A stretch of 64,000 bases of DNA from Endozoicomonas montiporae CL-33. GTDB lineage: Bacteria > Pseudomonadota > Gammaproteobacteria > Pseudomonadales > Endozoicomonadaceae. This document shows positions 1-10,477 of this stretch, piece after piece. The notes under the pieces were generated by a model that made no database searches, was not told the DNA's origin, and saw nothing but the letters and a program-made list of their open reading frames with translations. Position numbers and translations under genes: made by a program. The DNA lies in the NCBI RefSeq assembly GCF_001583435.1, contig NZ_CP013251.1:1819617-1883616 (forward strand). The letters run 5' to 3'. Position 1 is the stretch's first letter; every line of letters starts with the position of its first letter.

Positions 1-1352
<1,352 letters not shown>

Positions 1353-1528
1353 ATAACGCCAAAGCGATTTGCTGAATAAGCAAAGCCATACGCTAGAGAG
1401 TGTAGAGCAAGAACAAGCTTAATACTGAAAACGTTCCAGACGTTTTTCAGTACTTCCTCCATCCTTGGAGGTCGTTAAGAAACAGGATTCCAGGAATGAG
1501 AAGCGAAAGCTTCTGATTCAAAAGAATT
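1353..1528 (+). other. 23S-5S internal transcribed spacer
   Basis: This 176-nt spacer joins 23S and 5S rRNA. It holds no gene. A hairpin (ACTGAAAACGT / ACGTTTTTCAGT, about 1423-1452) is the kind of stem cut during pre-rRNA processing; that role is inferred. Confidence 0.6.
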
Positions 1529-1647
1529 TGCCTGGTGACCATAGAGCGTTGGAACCACCCGATCCCATCCCGAACTCGGAAGTGAAACGATGCATCGCCG
1601 ATGGTAGTGTGGGGATTCCCCATGTGAGAGTAGGTCATCGCCAGGCA
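1529..1647 (+). rRNA. rrf: 5S ribosomal RNA
   Basis: About 119 nt beginning TGCCTGGTGACC and ending GTCATCGCCAGGCA, so the two ends pair as helix I. The conserved loop segments CCCGATCCCATCCCGAACTCGG and GATGGTAGTGTGGGG are present. It follows 23S in the usual bacterial order, and a terminator comes right after it. Confidence 0.97.
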
Positions 1648-1656
1648 CTAAATTAG

Positions 1657-1689
1657 AAAACCCTGATAGAGAAATCTGTCAGGGTTTTT
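1657..1689 (+). terminator. rRNA operon terminator
   Basis: A 13-bp stem (AAACCCTGATAGA / TCTGTCAGGGTTT, one G-T pair) with a GAAA loop runs into a T tract. It lies ten bases after the 5S gene, as expected for the end of an rrn operon. Confidence 0.88.
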
Positions 1690-1713
1690 GCTGTGTGCGG
1701 AAAATAAAACTAC

Positions 1714-4560
1714 CTAATTATCTTCCCACTCACCTGTTTCATCAGCACCATTGGTGTTTTCAGGGGCATTGTCTTGTGCGGTTTTTATCATTTTCTCCAT
1801 AGGGCTACCAGGTCTGTTAGCCTGATCTTCAAACGATGTCCTTCTTGAAGGTTGCTTTAGCTCTTGTTCTTGTACACTTTCTGCTGATCCAGCTGTAGAA
1901 CTTGAGCTTGATTGCCTACGTGCGTTTCTCTTATTTATTTCGGCTTGTAGAGCGTCTGCACTTGGCTTCACCAATGATTGTGTTGGAGGTGTATCAGAAG
2001 TAGCCATTTGCACAGTAGAGCTATTACTCGTTGGCTGCCTCGGAATACTAGCAACTTGCGGCTCAGTTGATGCAGGTTCTAACGGAGGAGGTGGAGGCAG
2101 AGGTCGATCCATGTAGTGCATCATTTGAGATTGAGCGACTTCGCTTGAAGAGCCATTTTTAAGTTCCTCTATTGACACACCCAATGCTGAGTAGTAATTA
2201 GTGAACAGACTGTTAAAGCTGTCACTGTCCTGTTCAATGAGTGGTTGGTCAGCTTTAAGATAATCCAGATAATTATCAAATGCCTGATTAATATCTGCTT
2301 CAAGATGAGGGTATAGCTCAATAGAATCTTCGATAAAACGGGCAATATCCATGTTTGAATATGTGGTTACATGATCAGGATTGATTTCTGCCAGTCTGGC
2401 AGCGCGTTCAAGTCGCGCTTGATTATCAATAGGCATGACATCCGTAGTACCGTCTAATTCAGCTTCGCGCTGCTTCAGATGATCTGCCATTTGTGATATT
2501 GCATCATCGACAGATGCGTTTCCTTCCAGTGCCTTAATGCCAATATCAAGAGCTTTATAATAATGTTCGACGAATAACTTATTGAAGCCCTGTGGGTAAT
2601 TTTCAAAAGCTTTACTGCTACCGTTTACTCCGTCAAGAAAAAAGTCGCAAATTTGGCCTATTTCATTTTGTAGGTGAGGGTTTTTATTAACAGCCCGCTC
2701 AATATCTTGTATTACTCCAGTTTGTGACCAACCTACATTTTGAGAAGAGGCTTCTGCCAAGCGTGAGGCAACTTCCATATGTAATGGAGCAGGTTGCCTG
2801 ACTTCCTGAGCTTTAGGGGTAGCTTTACGAGCAGGGGTCAGGTTGGCGTGGCTTTCCAGAAATTCAATTTCCTGATCAAAGTCTGAATCTAAATTTCTGG
2901 ATGAGCTGCTGTAGCCACTACTGATGGCCCAGAGAGCTTGATAGCTGTCATATCCTCTTTCTTCAACCAGCTGTCTATATTTTTGAGCCATTTGTTCGAC
3001 AGCCTGGTCAGAAATAGCGTTGTCAGAGAGCTGTGAAAAAATTTGGTGAGCAGACGACACATCGGACTCTTCTATAATACCTTGTTTTTCCAAATCCACT
3101 AATATGGCATCGAAACCGGAATTACCGACAACTGATCGGGGGTCTACAGCACTATTGGGTGCAACTTCCATACTATCAGAAAATTGTTTTCGAACTTTTC
3201 CGAGTTCCATTCTCTGGTAGGTGTACTCTCTTTTGCTTGACTGAATTTGCTCTTGCTTATCTTTAATGGTTTGTTGTAATTCAGTCTTGTGGGTTTCATA
3301 TAATGCTTTTTCCTTTCTGTTGTGACGGCGAGCAAATTGGTAAGAAATATTAAAGAAGCGTTTGATTTTAGAAGAGCCGGCATTAGCTCTCATCATCTGA
3401 TAGTTTGATTCTCTGGATTCAATATTCCGGACGGCACCTTTTAACTGTCTAGTAAGTTGCCCAAGTTCTCTTTGATGTTCTGTCAGTAAATTCGTTGCAC
3501 TTTGGAGAGCATTAATTCTGGTTTCATTTTCAGAGAGTTGTCTTTCCATTACGCTAACAGTAAGTGAAATATTTGAGTTGACGCCCTCAATAATTCCAGC
3601 AAATTTTTTTTCTTTAGTTGTCGAAGAGAGTATGGGTAAGAGCAACTCCTGTTTATCTGACTCTATACCTTCCAGCATGTCATGAGTTTCACGAAAGCTT
3701 TTAGAGGAAGGTTCAAGATGGTTTTTCCCGGTTATAAAGGCGCTGACTGCTTCTTGTCGAATGTCACTCTCGTTATCTTTTAACACTCTTGGCGCAACAG
3801 TTCCAAGCATGGATTGAAGATCATGGAGGTATTGGAGTTTGGTCATTTCTGCCTGATGAAAGTCAGCCTTTGAACCACGAGTTATATCAAATGACTTTAA
3901 CGTTTTTGGTAATGCTTTAGTTATTCGTTGGCACTGTTTTTTTAAAATAGATTTTAATTCTTGGTGCTGTTTTGGTGTTATACTGTCACTTTCGGCTTCA
4001 GTTGCAATGAAATGATTCAGTGTTTGAAGAGTTTGAGGTTGATTGGCCTCTTTGATGGATCCAGTAAAAAAGATAGTAAGATCTTTTTGAGCACGTGCCT
4101 TTAAACCTTCCTCACTGACAACAACTTTATTATCCTTCTCATTGCCTATTGCTTTGCCGGCAAGCTTATCCTTAGCAATGCTTTTTATGCCTGCAATATC
4201 CTCTTGAAGCCCTTTATCATCAAGAATCGGAAGAGTGCCATTTCTGCCTGTTCTGGTATTGGTATTGAGCTGTTGTGTTGTTTTCTGAAAGTTACCGTGT
4301 TGTTGAATAATTTCAATCCGGCGATCATAAACTGACTTTTGCGTTTGATCCTGGACTTTCTTTAGTTGGGTGTCGCGATTATCAGGTAGTTTTTTATAAG
4401 CACTATCGGACTTGGTGACGGCTCTGGTATTAAACTCACCCTTTCTATCAATGGTATGAAACTTTTCTGATTCTGGATTGCCTTTAGTGGAATGAACTTT
4501 ATCCATACCTGGATAAAAGTGCTCAAATCCGGTTGCTCCGGCTGAAATACCTTGTCCCAT
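1714..4560 (-). CDS. Hypothetical 948-aa coiled-coil and repeat protein
   Basis: No family is recognised. There is no signal peptide or membrane segment. Residues about 330-460 are charged and heptad-like and probably form a coiled coil. Residues 601-695 and 723-817 are two copies of the same 95-residue unit, sharing PHL, FN-LF, YY-AL and SQM at matching places. A run of five prolines follows at about 822-826, then a disordered Ser/Thr/Gln-rich tail. The gene is AT-richer than its neighbours and its size and layout resemble secreted effectors or scaffold proteins of host-associated bacteria; that is inference only. GGAG lies 8-9 nt before the ATG. It converges on the rRNA operon and lies upstream of the same-strand hutH end. 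Confidence 0.8.
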   Translation of the reverse strand: MGQGISAGATGFEHFYPGMDKVHSTKGNPESEKFHTIDRKGEFNTRAVTKSDSAYKKLPDNRDTQLKKVQDQTQKSVYDRRIEIIQQHGNFQKTTQQLNTNTRTGRNGTLPILDDKGLQEDIAGIKSIAKDKLAGKAIGNEKDNKVVVSEEGLKARAQKDLTIFFTGSIKEANQPQTLQTLNHFIATEAESDSITPKQHQELKSILKKQCQRITKALPKTLKSFDITRGSKADFHQAEMTKLQYLHDLQSMLGTVAPRVLKDNESDIRQEAVSAFITGKNHLEPSSKSFRETHDMLEGIESDKQELLLPILSSTTKEKKFAGIIEGVNSNISLTVSVMERQLSENETRINALQSATNLLTEHQRELGQLTRQLKGAVRNIESRESNYQMMRANAGSSKIKRFFNISYQFARRHNRKEKALYETHKTELQQTIKDKQEQIQSSKREYTYQRMELGKVRKQFSDSMEVAPNSAVDPRSVVGNSGFDAILVDLEKQGIIEESDVSSAHQIFSQLSDNAISDQAVEQMAQKYRQLVEERGYDSYQALWAISSGYSSSSRNLDSDFDQEIEFLESHANLTPARKATPKAQEVRQPAPLHMEVASRLAEASSQNVGWSQTGVIQDIERAVNKNPHLQNEIGQICDFFLDGVNGSSKAFENYPQGFNKLFVEHYYKALDIGIKALEGNASVDDAISQMADHLKQREAELDGTTDVMPIDNQARLERAARLAEINPDHVTTYSNMDIARFIEDSIELYPHLEADINQAFDNYLDYLKADQPLIEQDSDSFNSLFTNYYSALGVSIEELKNGSSSEVAQSQMMHYMDRPLPPPPPLEPASTEPQVASIPRQPTSNSSTVQMATSDTPPTQSLVKPSADALQAEINKRNARRQSSSSSTAGSAESVQEQELKQPSRRTSFEDQANRPGSPMEKMIKTAQDNAPENTNGADETGEWEDN

Positions 4561-4638
4561 AGAGAGCTCTCCATTCTTTGGATAATAGTCCTTTCTAATA
4601 AAACATAGCTTAGTTATGGAATGAGGTAGTCAAGAATT

Positions 4639-6165
4639 CTATAACAATTCTTTTGGAATTAAGGTAATCAGAGGGTCTGAAATTAATAATTGCTGGGCTG
4701 TTTCAATATCGGGCGCAAAGAATCGGTCTTTATCATAGAACGCTACTACTCTACGAACTGCTTTATAGGCTTGTTCCAGAATGTTCGAGGTTTTGAGAGG
4801 CTTTCGAAAATCAATGCCCTGACAACCTGCCAATAACTCGATAGCAACGATTCCTCTGGTGTTATTGTTCATCGCCTGAAGGCGTCTGGCAGCGTGGGTG
4901 GCCATGGATACATGGTCTTCCTGATTGGCCGAGGTGGGAAGGCTGTCAACACAGGCCGGGTGCGCCAACATCTTGTTTTCACTGGCAAGGGCAGCAGCGG
5001 TCACCTGGGCAATCATAAAGCCGGAATTAATACCGCCATTTTTAACAAGGAATGCAGGTAAGCCGGATAATTGACTGTCCATCAATAAAGCCATCCGTCG
5101 TTCTGAAAGAGCACCAATTTCTGCAATAGCCAGAGCCATATTATCTGCAGCCATGGCGACAGGCTCGGCATGAAAATTTCCGCCGGAAAGAATATCGCCC
5201 TGTTCATAAAGAACCAGCGGGTTGTCAGAAACGGCATTGGCTTCGGTAAGAAGTATGTTACAGCAGTGGCGCAGTTGAGTCAGACAGGCGCCCATCACCT
5301 GGGGTTGGCAGCGCAGTGAATAAGGGTCCTGTACCTTGCTACAAGGTTGGTGAGAGCGTGATATTTCAGTTTCCGGTTCAAGAATGTATCGATAAATCTC
5401 TGCGGTATCGATTTGTCCCTGCTGACCACGAACCGCATGAATACGGCTATCAAAGGGCTTGCGACTGCCCAGAGTTGCTTCAAGGCTTAGGCTGCCTGTT
5501 AACAGGGCTGCTTTGAACAGGTCTTCTGCTTCAAAGAGTGCCTGAAGTGCCAATGCGGTAGAAACCTGAGTACCATTGAGAAGTGCCAGTCCTTCTTTAG
5601 GTGCCAGTTTGACCGGAGAAAGGCTGACACTGGTCAGTGCATCTCTGGCAGGTTTTGTTACGCCCAGATGATGCACATTTCCTTCACCCAGCAGAGCCAT
5701 ACTCATATGCGCTAAAGGAGCAAGGTCGCCCGATGCACCCACTGATCCTTGTGAAGGTATGCAGGGGTGAATGCCATGGTTGATCAAAGCAGCCATTATT
5801 TCGAGCACTTCCAGACGTATACCGGAATAGCCCCGGGCAAGGCTGTTCAGTTTCAGTACCATAATAAGGCGAACAAGCTTTTCGTCCAGTAGTTCGCCGG
5901 TACCTGCTGCATGAGATAAGACCAGTCGGTTCTGGAGTATTTCGAGTTGGTCGTGTGGGATACGGGTATTGGCTAATAAACCAAAACCGGTATTGATGCC
6001 ATAAACCGTTTCATTGCTGGCAATGACATCTGCCACTACTTGAACACTGTTGTTTATAGCCTGATGGCAGTCGGGAGGCAGTTTTATTGTGACGGGTTGT
6101 TCATAAACCGTGCGGAGGGTTTCAATGCTTAGCGTACCGGGAGTCAGGGTGATCGACTGCGGCAA
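4639..6165 (-). CDS. hutH: Histidine ammonia-lyase
   Basis: First step of histidine degradation: removes ammonia from L-histidine to give trans-urocanate, in the cytoplasm. The Ala-Ser-Gly triad that cyclises into the MIO cofactor is at residues 144-146 ([11 protein letters not shown]), where the family has it. I chose the TTG at 6163-6165 as start: GGAGG sits 8 nt upstream and it gives 508 residues, the usual length. The only upstream ATG (6195) lies inside hutU with no ribosome-binding site and would add ten residues of unlikely sequence. The gene starts one base after the hutU stop, so it is the last gene of the hutI-hutG-hutU-hutH operon. Confidence 0.96.
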   Translation of the reverse strand: MPQSITLTPGTLSIETLRTVYEQPVTIKLPPDCHQAINNSVQVVADVIASNETVYGINTGFGLLANTRIPHDQLEILQNRLVLSHAAGTGELLDEKLVRLIMVLKLNSLARGYSGIRLEVLEIMAALINHGIHPCIPSQGSVGASGDLAPLAHMSMALLGEGNVHHLGVTKPARDALTSVSLSPVKLAPKEGLALLNGTQVSTALALQALFEAEDLFKAALLTGSLSLEATLGSRKPFDSRIHAVRGQQGQIDTAEIYRYILEPETEISRSHQPCSKVQDPYSLRCQPQVMGACLTQLRHCCNILLTEANAVSDNPLVLYEQGDILSGGNFHAEPVAMAADNMALAIAEIGALSERRMALLMDSQLSGLPAFLVKNGGINSGFMIAQVTAAALASENKMLAHPACVDSLPTSANQEDHVSMATHAARRLQAMNNNTRGIVAIELLAGCQGIDFRKPLKTSNILEQAYKAVRRVVAFYDKDRFFAPDIETAQQLLISDPLITLIPKELL

Positions 6166-6166
6166 A

Positions 6167-7852
6167 TTACTGATCCTCCAGCATGGGCAGGTCAAGGTGA
6201 GACTGACGGGCGCAATCTATCGCCTCCTGATAACCGGCATCTGCATGACGCATGACACCTGTCGCAGGATCATTGTTCAGAACCCGGGCAATACGACGGT
6301 CAGCCGCTTCGGTTCCATCGCAAACAATGACAACCCCCGCATGCTGACTAAAGCCCATACCAACACCTCCGCCGTGGTGCAGACTAACCCAGGTAGCGCC
6401 TCCGGCGGTATTGAGCAGGGCGTTGAGTAGCGGCCAGTCTGAAACCGCATCAGAACCGTCCAGCATGGATTCTGTTTCACGATTAGGTGAAGCAACCGAG
6501 CCGGAATCCAGATGGTCCCTGCCAATCACAACGGGTGCCGACAGCTCGCCGGATCTGACCATGGCATTAAAGGCAAGTCCCAGGCGTGCTCTGTCGGAAA
6601 GTCCCGCCCAACAGATTCTGGCCGGCAGTCCCTGAAAATGGATTTTCTTTTTTGCCATATCCAGCCAGTGGTGCAGATGCTGGTCGTCAGGTATTAATTC
6701 TTTGACTTTGGCATCGGTTTTATAAATATCTTCAGGGTCACCACTGAGTGCTACCCAGCGAAAAGGGCCTTTTCCAACGCAGAATAATGGTCGTATATAG
6801 GCAGGCACAAAACCGGGAAAGTCGAAGGCGTTTTTAACGCCGTCTTCCAGAGCAACCTGACGGATATTGTTGCCGTAATCAACGACCACCGACCCTCGCT
6901 TCTGGAAAGTCAGCATAGCCTGGACGTGTGTAGATATTGATGACGTGACTGCAGTCAGCAGACGTTCGGGGTCATTCAGCCTTGCCTGACCGGCTTCTTT
7001 CAGGTTCCAGCCGGAGGGCAGATAGCCATTTAATGGGTCGTGGGCGCTGGTCTGATCGGTGACCACGTCGGGCAGGATTTGTCTGGACAGCAGTTCTGGC
7101 AGAATATCAGCGGCATTGCCCAGCAGGCCGACAGAAAGAGGCTCATTTTGTTTGCAAGCCTCAAGAATCCAACTAAGTGCTTCATCGAGGTTGCTGGTTT
7201 TCCAATCCAGATAACCGGTCTCCAGTCGTTTATCAATCCGGCTTTCATTACACTCAATGGCCAGCATGGAAAACCCTGCCATGGTGGCCGCCAGAGGTTG
7301 TGCACCGCCCATTCCTCCCAGACCTGCTGTCAGAATCCATTTTCCAGCTGCGTTGCTTGCAAAGTGCTGGTCAGCAATGGCTGCAAAGGTTTCATACGTT
7401 CCCTGGACAATGCCTTGAGAGCCTATATAAATCCACGAGCCTGCCGTCATTTGCCCGTACATCATCAAACCCAGCTGGTCTAGCTGGTTAAAGTGTTGCC
7501 AGTTGGCCCAGTGAGGCACCAGATTAGAGTTGGCAATGAGTATTCTGGGCGCATCAGTATGCGTGGGAAAGACGCCAACGGGTTTGCCGGACTGTACCAG
7601 AAGAGTTTCGTCATCGTTTAGTCGCTTGAGAACTTCAACAATTTTGTCAAAGCATTGCCAGTTTCTGGCTGCCCGGCCTATCCCGCCATAGACGACCAGT
7701 TCGTCAGGTTTTTCTGCCACTGCCGGATCAAGGTTATTCATCAGCATTCGTAACGGGGCTTCAGTCAGCCAGCTTTTGGCAGTCAGTTGTGAACCGGTGG
7801 GAGCAGAGATGGATCGTAGCGATTCGTTTAACGATTTGTTTTTAGTGGTCAT
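6167..7852 (-). CDS. hutU: Urocanate hydratase
   Basis: Second step of histidine degradation: hydrates urocanate to 4-imidazolone-5-propionate using tightly bound NAD+ as an electrophile. The 561-residue length is normal. The N-terminal [10 protein letters not shown], the central [10 protein letters not shown] glycine-rich NAD-site segment, [12 protein letters not shown], and the C-terminal [16 protein letters not shown] are hallmarks of the family. The start ATG overlaps the hutG stop by four bases (ATGA), which supports translational coupling, and the stop lies next to the hutH start. It appears intact. Confidence 0.97.
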   Translation of the reverse strand: MTTKNKSLNESLRSISAPTGSQLTAKSWLTEAPLRMLMNNLDPAVAEKPDELVVYGGIGRAARNWQCFDKIVEVLKRLNDDETLLVQSGKPVGVFPTHTDAPRILIANSNLVPHWANWQHFNQLDQLGLMMYGQMTAGSWIYIGSQGIVQGTYETFAAIADQHFASNAAGKWILTAGLGGMGGAQPLAATMAGFSMLAIECNESRIDKRLETGYLDWKTSNLDEALSWILEACKQNEPLSVGLLGNAADILPELLSRQILPDVVTDQTSAHDPLNGYLPSGWNLKEAGQARLNDPERLLTAVTSSISTHVQAMLTFQKRGSVVVDYGNNIRQVALEDGVKNAFDFPGFVPAYIRPLFCVGKGPFRWVALSGDPEDIYKTDAKVKELIPDDQHLHHWLDMAKKKIHFQGLPARICWAGLSDRARLGLAFNAMVRSGELSAPVVIGRDHLDSGSVASPNRETESMLDGSDAVSDWPLLNALLNTAGGATWVSLHHGGGVGMGFSQHAGVVIVCDGTEAADRRIARVLNNDPATGVMRHADAGYQEAIDCARQSHLDLPMLEDQ

Positions 7853-8859
7853 TGAGTCATCGGTTCCTGAAGCGTCAGTAAGTGAATCAGGCGAGCAGCC
7901 AGTCTGGCGGTTCGATGGTCGATATCATAGGTCGGGTTGAATTCGGCGATGTCGATCAGGCGCAGTTTTTCAGATTCCCGAATCTGTTCCAGTAGCGGCT
8001 CTGCAACGTCCAAAGGTACGCCTCTGCTGGCTGGCGCACTGACCCCGGGGGCCAGTGCAGCCGGAAAAGCATCCAGATCGATGGTGAGATAAACATGACT
8101 GACGTTATCAATGAAGTTTGACAGTTGTGACGTGAGATCAGCCAGTCGGTCAATGGTCATATCCCGATCGTATTGGAAATGGACGCCCAGTTCTCTGGCG
8201 CTTTCAAACAACATACGGGTGTTGCTGTTCTGGCTGACACCCAGGCACAGATAGTGAAAAGGCAGGCTGTGTTGTCTGGAATATTCGGCGATTTGCCAGA
8301 ACGGAGTGCCTGAGCTGTTGCCTGTCTCGTCGGGTTGCCGTAAATCAAAGTGCGCATCAAAATTGATAATACCAACACTCGGTAACTGTGTAGTGTTCAG
8401 GTGTTGGATAAGGCCCTGATAACTGCCTCAGGCTATTTCATGACCACCGCCAAGGCCAATAGGTAATTGCTGGTTATTCAGTAATGTAGTGATGTGTTGG
8501 GCGTAAGCTTGTTGTGCAGCTTCCAGTTGCTCATTGCGGCAAACTATAGTGTTGCTGTCGTACACAGGGGCTTGGCGATTCCATGGCTGACTGGCGAGCG
8601 CTTTACGAAGGATATCCGGCCCTTTGGCTGCACCGGGACGCCCATGGTTCCGGCGAACCCCTTCATCGGATGCGAAGCCTGCCAGTGTGACACCGGGTAA
8701 GGATGTAGATTCTGAATAAGGTGTTACATTCTGGTGCCAGCGTTCTGCCCACTCAGGAACGGCTTCCTGATCCGTCCTTCCCTGCCAGAGTGTCATGTCA
8801 GGGGCTGTTTCCAGATAATTATCAGTCGTCTGCTGAAGGCTGTCTGGCTCAGCGCTCAT
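7849..8859 (-). pseudogene. hutG: Formimidoylglutamase with one in-frame TGA
   Basis: The family hydrolyses N-formimino-L-glutamate to glutamate and formamide with two Mn2+ ions. The reading frame covers 336 codons plus stop, the full family length, but codon 144 (8428-8430) is TGA directly after GGGHEIA, where the family commonly has Trp. Downstream the same frame continues without a shift through the metal motif NFDAHFDLR and the second motif TIDLDAFPAA to the natural end. A single TGG-to-TGA change explains everything. Neighbouring overlaps are intact: 11 bp with hutI and 4 bp with hutU. Either the gene is newly inactivated, the stop is read through, or the base is a sequencing error. A truncated 143-residue product would lack most metal ligands. 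Confidence 0.9.
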
Positions 8860-10123
8860 AAACGATTTCTCCGCCTATGATTCGCTGTAATAGTGGTGAC
8901 TGGCCCAGTTCATAAGGCAATTCATTAGGGTGCATGGTATCCCATAAACACAGGTCGGCTATTTTGCCGACTTCAATGGTTCCAATGTCTTCGATCATGC
9001 CCAATGCCTTTGCCGCTTCTCTGGTCGCTCCGGCGACAGCTTCGGCTGCACTGAGTTGAAACAGAATGCAACTCATGTTCATCATCAGGCGAATGGAAGC
9101 CATGGGCGAACTGCCCGGGTTAACATCGCTGGCGACTGCCATAGGTACTTTGAAGCGACGTAACAGCTCAATGGGCGGCTTTTTATTTCCCCTGAGGTAA
9201 TAGAATGCTCCGGGCAATAGTACGGCGACAGTGCCGGACTCGGCCATGTTAATGGCACCTGCTTCATCCAGATATTCCAGATGATCGCATGACAGTGCGC
9301 CAAGGGAGGCCGCAAGAGAACTGGAACGTGTCAGCGACAGTTGCTCGGTATGACCTTTTATTGGCAGGTTGTGAGCCAATGCCGCCCGAAACACCCGTTC
9401 GCTCTGTTCCAGATCAAAACCAATGGTTTCGCTGAACACATCAACGGCGTCCGCCAACCCCTGTTCTGCGACAGCGGGAATGATTTCTTTGCACACCAGA
9501 TCAATGTAGTCATTGGGTCTTCCTGCGAACTCAGGGGGAAGGGCATGGGCAGCCAGCAGGGTTGTTTTGACCCTGACGGGCACTCGTTTGCCGAGCTCCC
9601 GGGCCACTTCCAGCATTTTTATTTCATCAGGAAGGTTGAGTCCATAGCCGGACTTGATTTCGATGGTGGTCACACCTTCGCTGACCAGTGCCTGAAGTCT
9701 TGGGAGAGAAGATTTTATCAGTTGTTCTTTAGAGCGAACCCGTGTAGCCCTGACGGTGGACAATATACCGCCTCCCTGTCGGGCAATTTCCTGATAGGAT
9801 TTGCCCTGTTGTCGCTGTTCAAACTCGTTAGCCCGGTTGCCGGCGAATACCAAATGGGTATGGCAGTCGATCAGTCCGGGAGTCAGCCAGCCATTGTGCC
9901 CGTCAATGACGTCGAATGGCAGGGACGTAGCGGTAACAGACGACATTGGCTGAATGCAGGCAATGCGCCCGTCCAGAATACCAAGGGCGCACATTGTATG
10001 AATACCGTAGGCGTCCGGAAGGGATGGATCAAACGTGGCAAGGTTGACGTTAATCCATACCCGGTTACAGTCTTTCAGGCTGATGGCCTGGGAATTGGGC
10101 ATAAGACTCTGATGCTCAGGCAT
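8849..10123 (-). CDS. hutI: Imidazolonepropionase
   Basis: Third step of histidine degradation: opens the ring of imidazolone-5-propionate to formiminoglutamate. It belongs to the metal-dependent amidohydrolase superfamily. The HxH metal motif is at residues 88-90 (DCHTHLVFAG), followed by the family signature NRANEFEQR and GGGILSTVRATR. Length 424 is typical. It is the first gene of the hut operon; its end overlaps the hutG start by 11 bp. A sigma-70-like promoter lies about 70 bp upstream. No HutC repressor gene is in the window. Confidence 0.96.
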   Translation of the reverse strand: MPEHQSLMPNSQAISLKDCNRVWINVNLATFDPSLPDAYGIHTMCALGILDGRIACIQPMSSVTATSLPFDVIDGHNGWLTPGLIDCHTHLVFAGNRANEFEQRQQGKSYQEIARQGGGILSTVRATRVRSKEQLIKSSLPRLQALVSEGVTTIEIKSGYGLNLPDEIKMLEVARELGKRVPVRVKTTLLAAHALPPEFAGRPNDYIDLVCKEIIPAVAEQGLADAVDVFSETIGFDLEQSERVFRAALAHNLPIKGHTEQLSLTRSSSLAASLGALSCDHLEYLDEAGAINMAESGTVAVLLPGAFYYLRGNKKPPIELLRRFKVPMAVASDVNPGSSPMASIRLMMNMSCILFQLSAAEAVAGATREAAKALGMIEDIGTIEVGKIADLCLWDTMHPNELPYELGQSPLLQRIIGGEIVYER

Positions 10124-10477
10124 AAAGTGAATCCGTTAGCAGTACCGGTTGGTATTCGGTCGCTGCAGTCGCGTTTCTTAACCCTGTCTTAAAAGATATA
10201 AAGAGTTTCACACCAGCTGACAAGTACTACTTTGGCGCTGGACAATAAGGATAGCTCTTTCGTAGTGAAACACTGGAATAAAAGCGAGTGCTCAATTGTG
10301 TGGTTGCTGACTCGGGATAGAGGCAAAATGGCAGGTTATTTTGAGAGGTTGTGGTCGAAAGTAATGAACTAATACTGTCTTTTAATTCATATAGTTATTA
10401 AAAACTTAATAAATATGACGAAACACTGAGAAGTGGGCTAATGTTTTATAGATAAGCAGTCGTTCTGATCACACAAA
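10124..10477. other. Divergent hutI / putP intergenic region
   Basis: This 354-bp gap separates divergent hutI and putP. It holds the hut promoter described separately and an AT-rich stretch at about 10375-10460 that probably carries the putP promoter, though no convincing -35/-10 pair is seen. No small gene or strong hairpin was found. Confidence 0.5.
10195..10223 (-). promoter_or_regulatory. Probable sigma-70 promoter of hut operon
   Basis: On the minus strand TTGTCA, a 17-base spacer, and TATATC stand 72 bases before the hutI ATG. The -35 matches the consensus at five of six positions and the -10 at four of six. Position and spacing fit; activity is inferred. Confidence 0.5.

Noticed and set aside
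8428..8430. TGA in hutG as a selenocysteine codon
   Set aside because: The position is Trp-like rather than Cys-like and not catalytic, and no SECIS-like hairpin was recognised after it; a nonsense change is simpler.
9341..10192. A 283-codon plus-strand frame opposite hutI
   Set aside because: It is a shadow of the well-supported hutI gene, with no recognisable domain.
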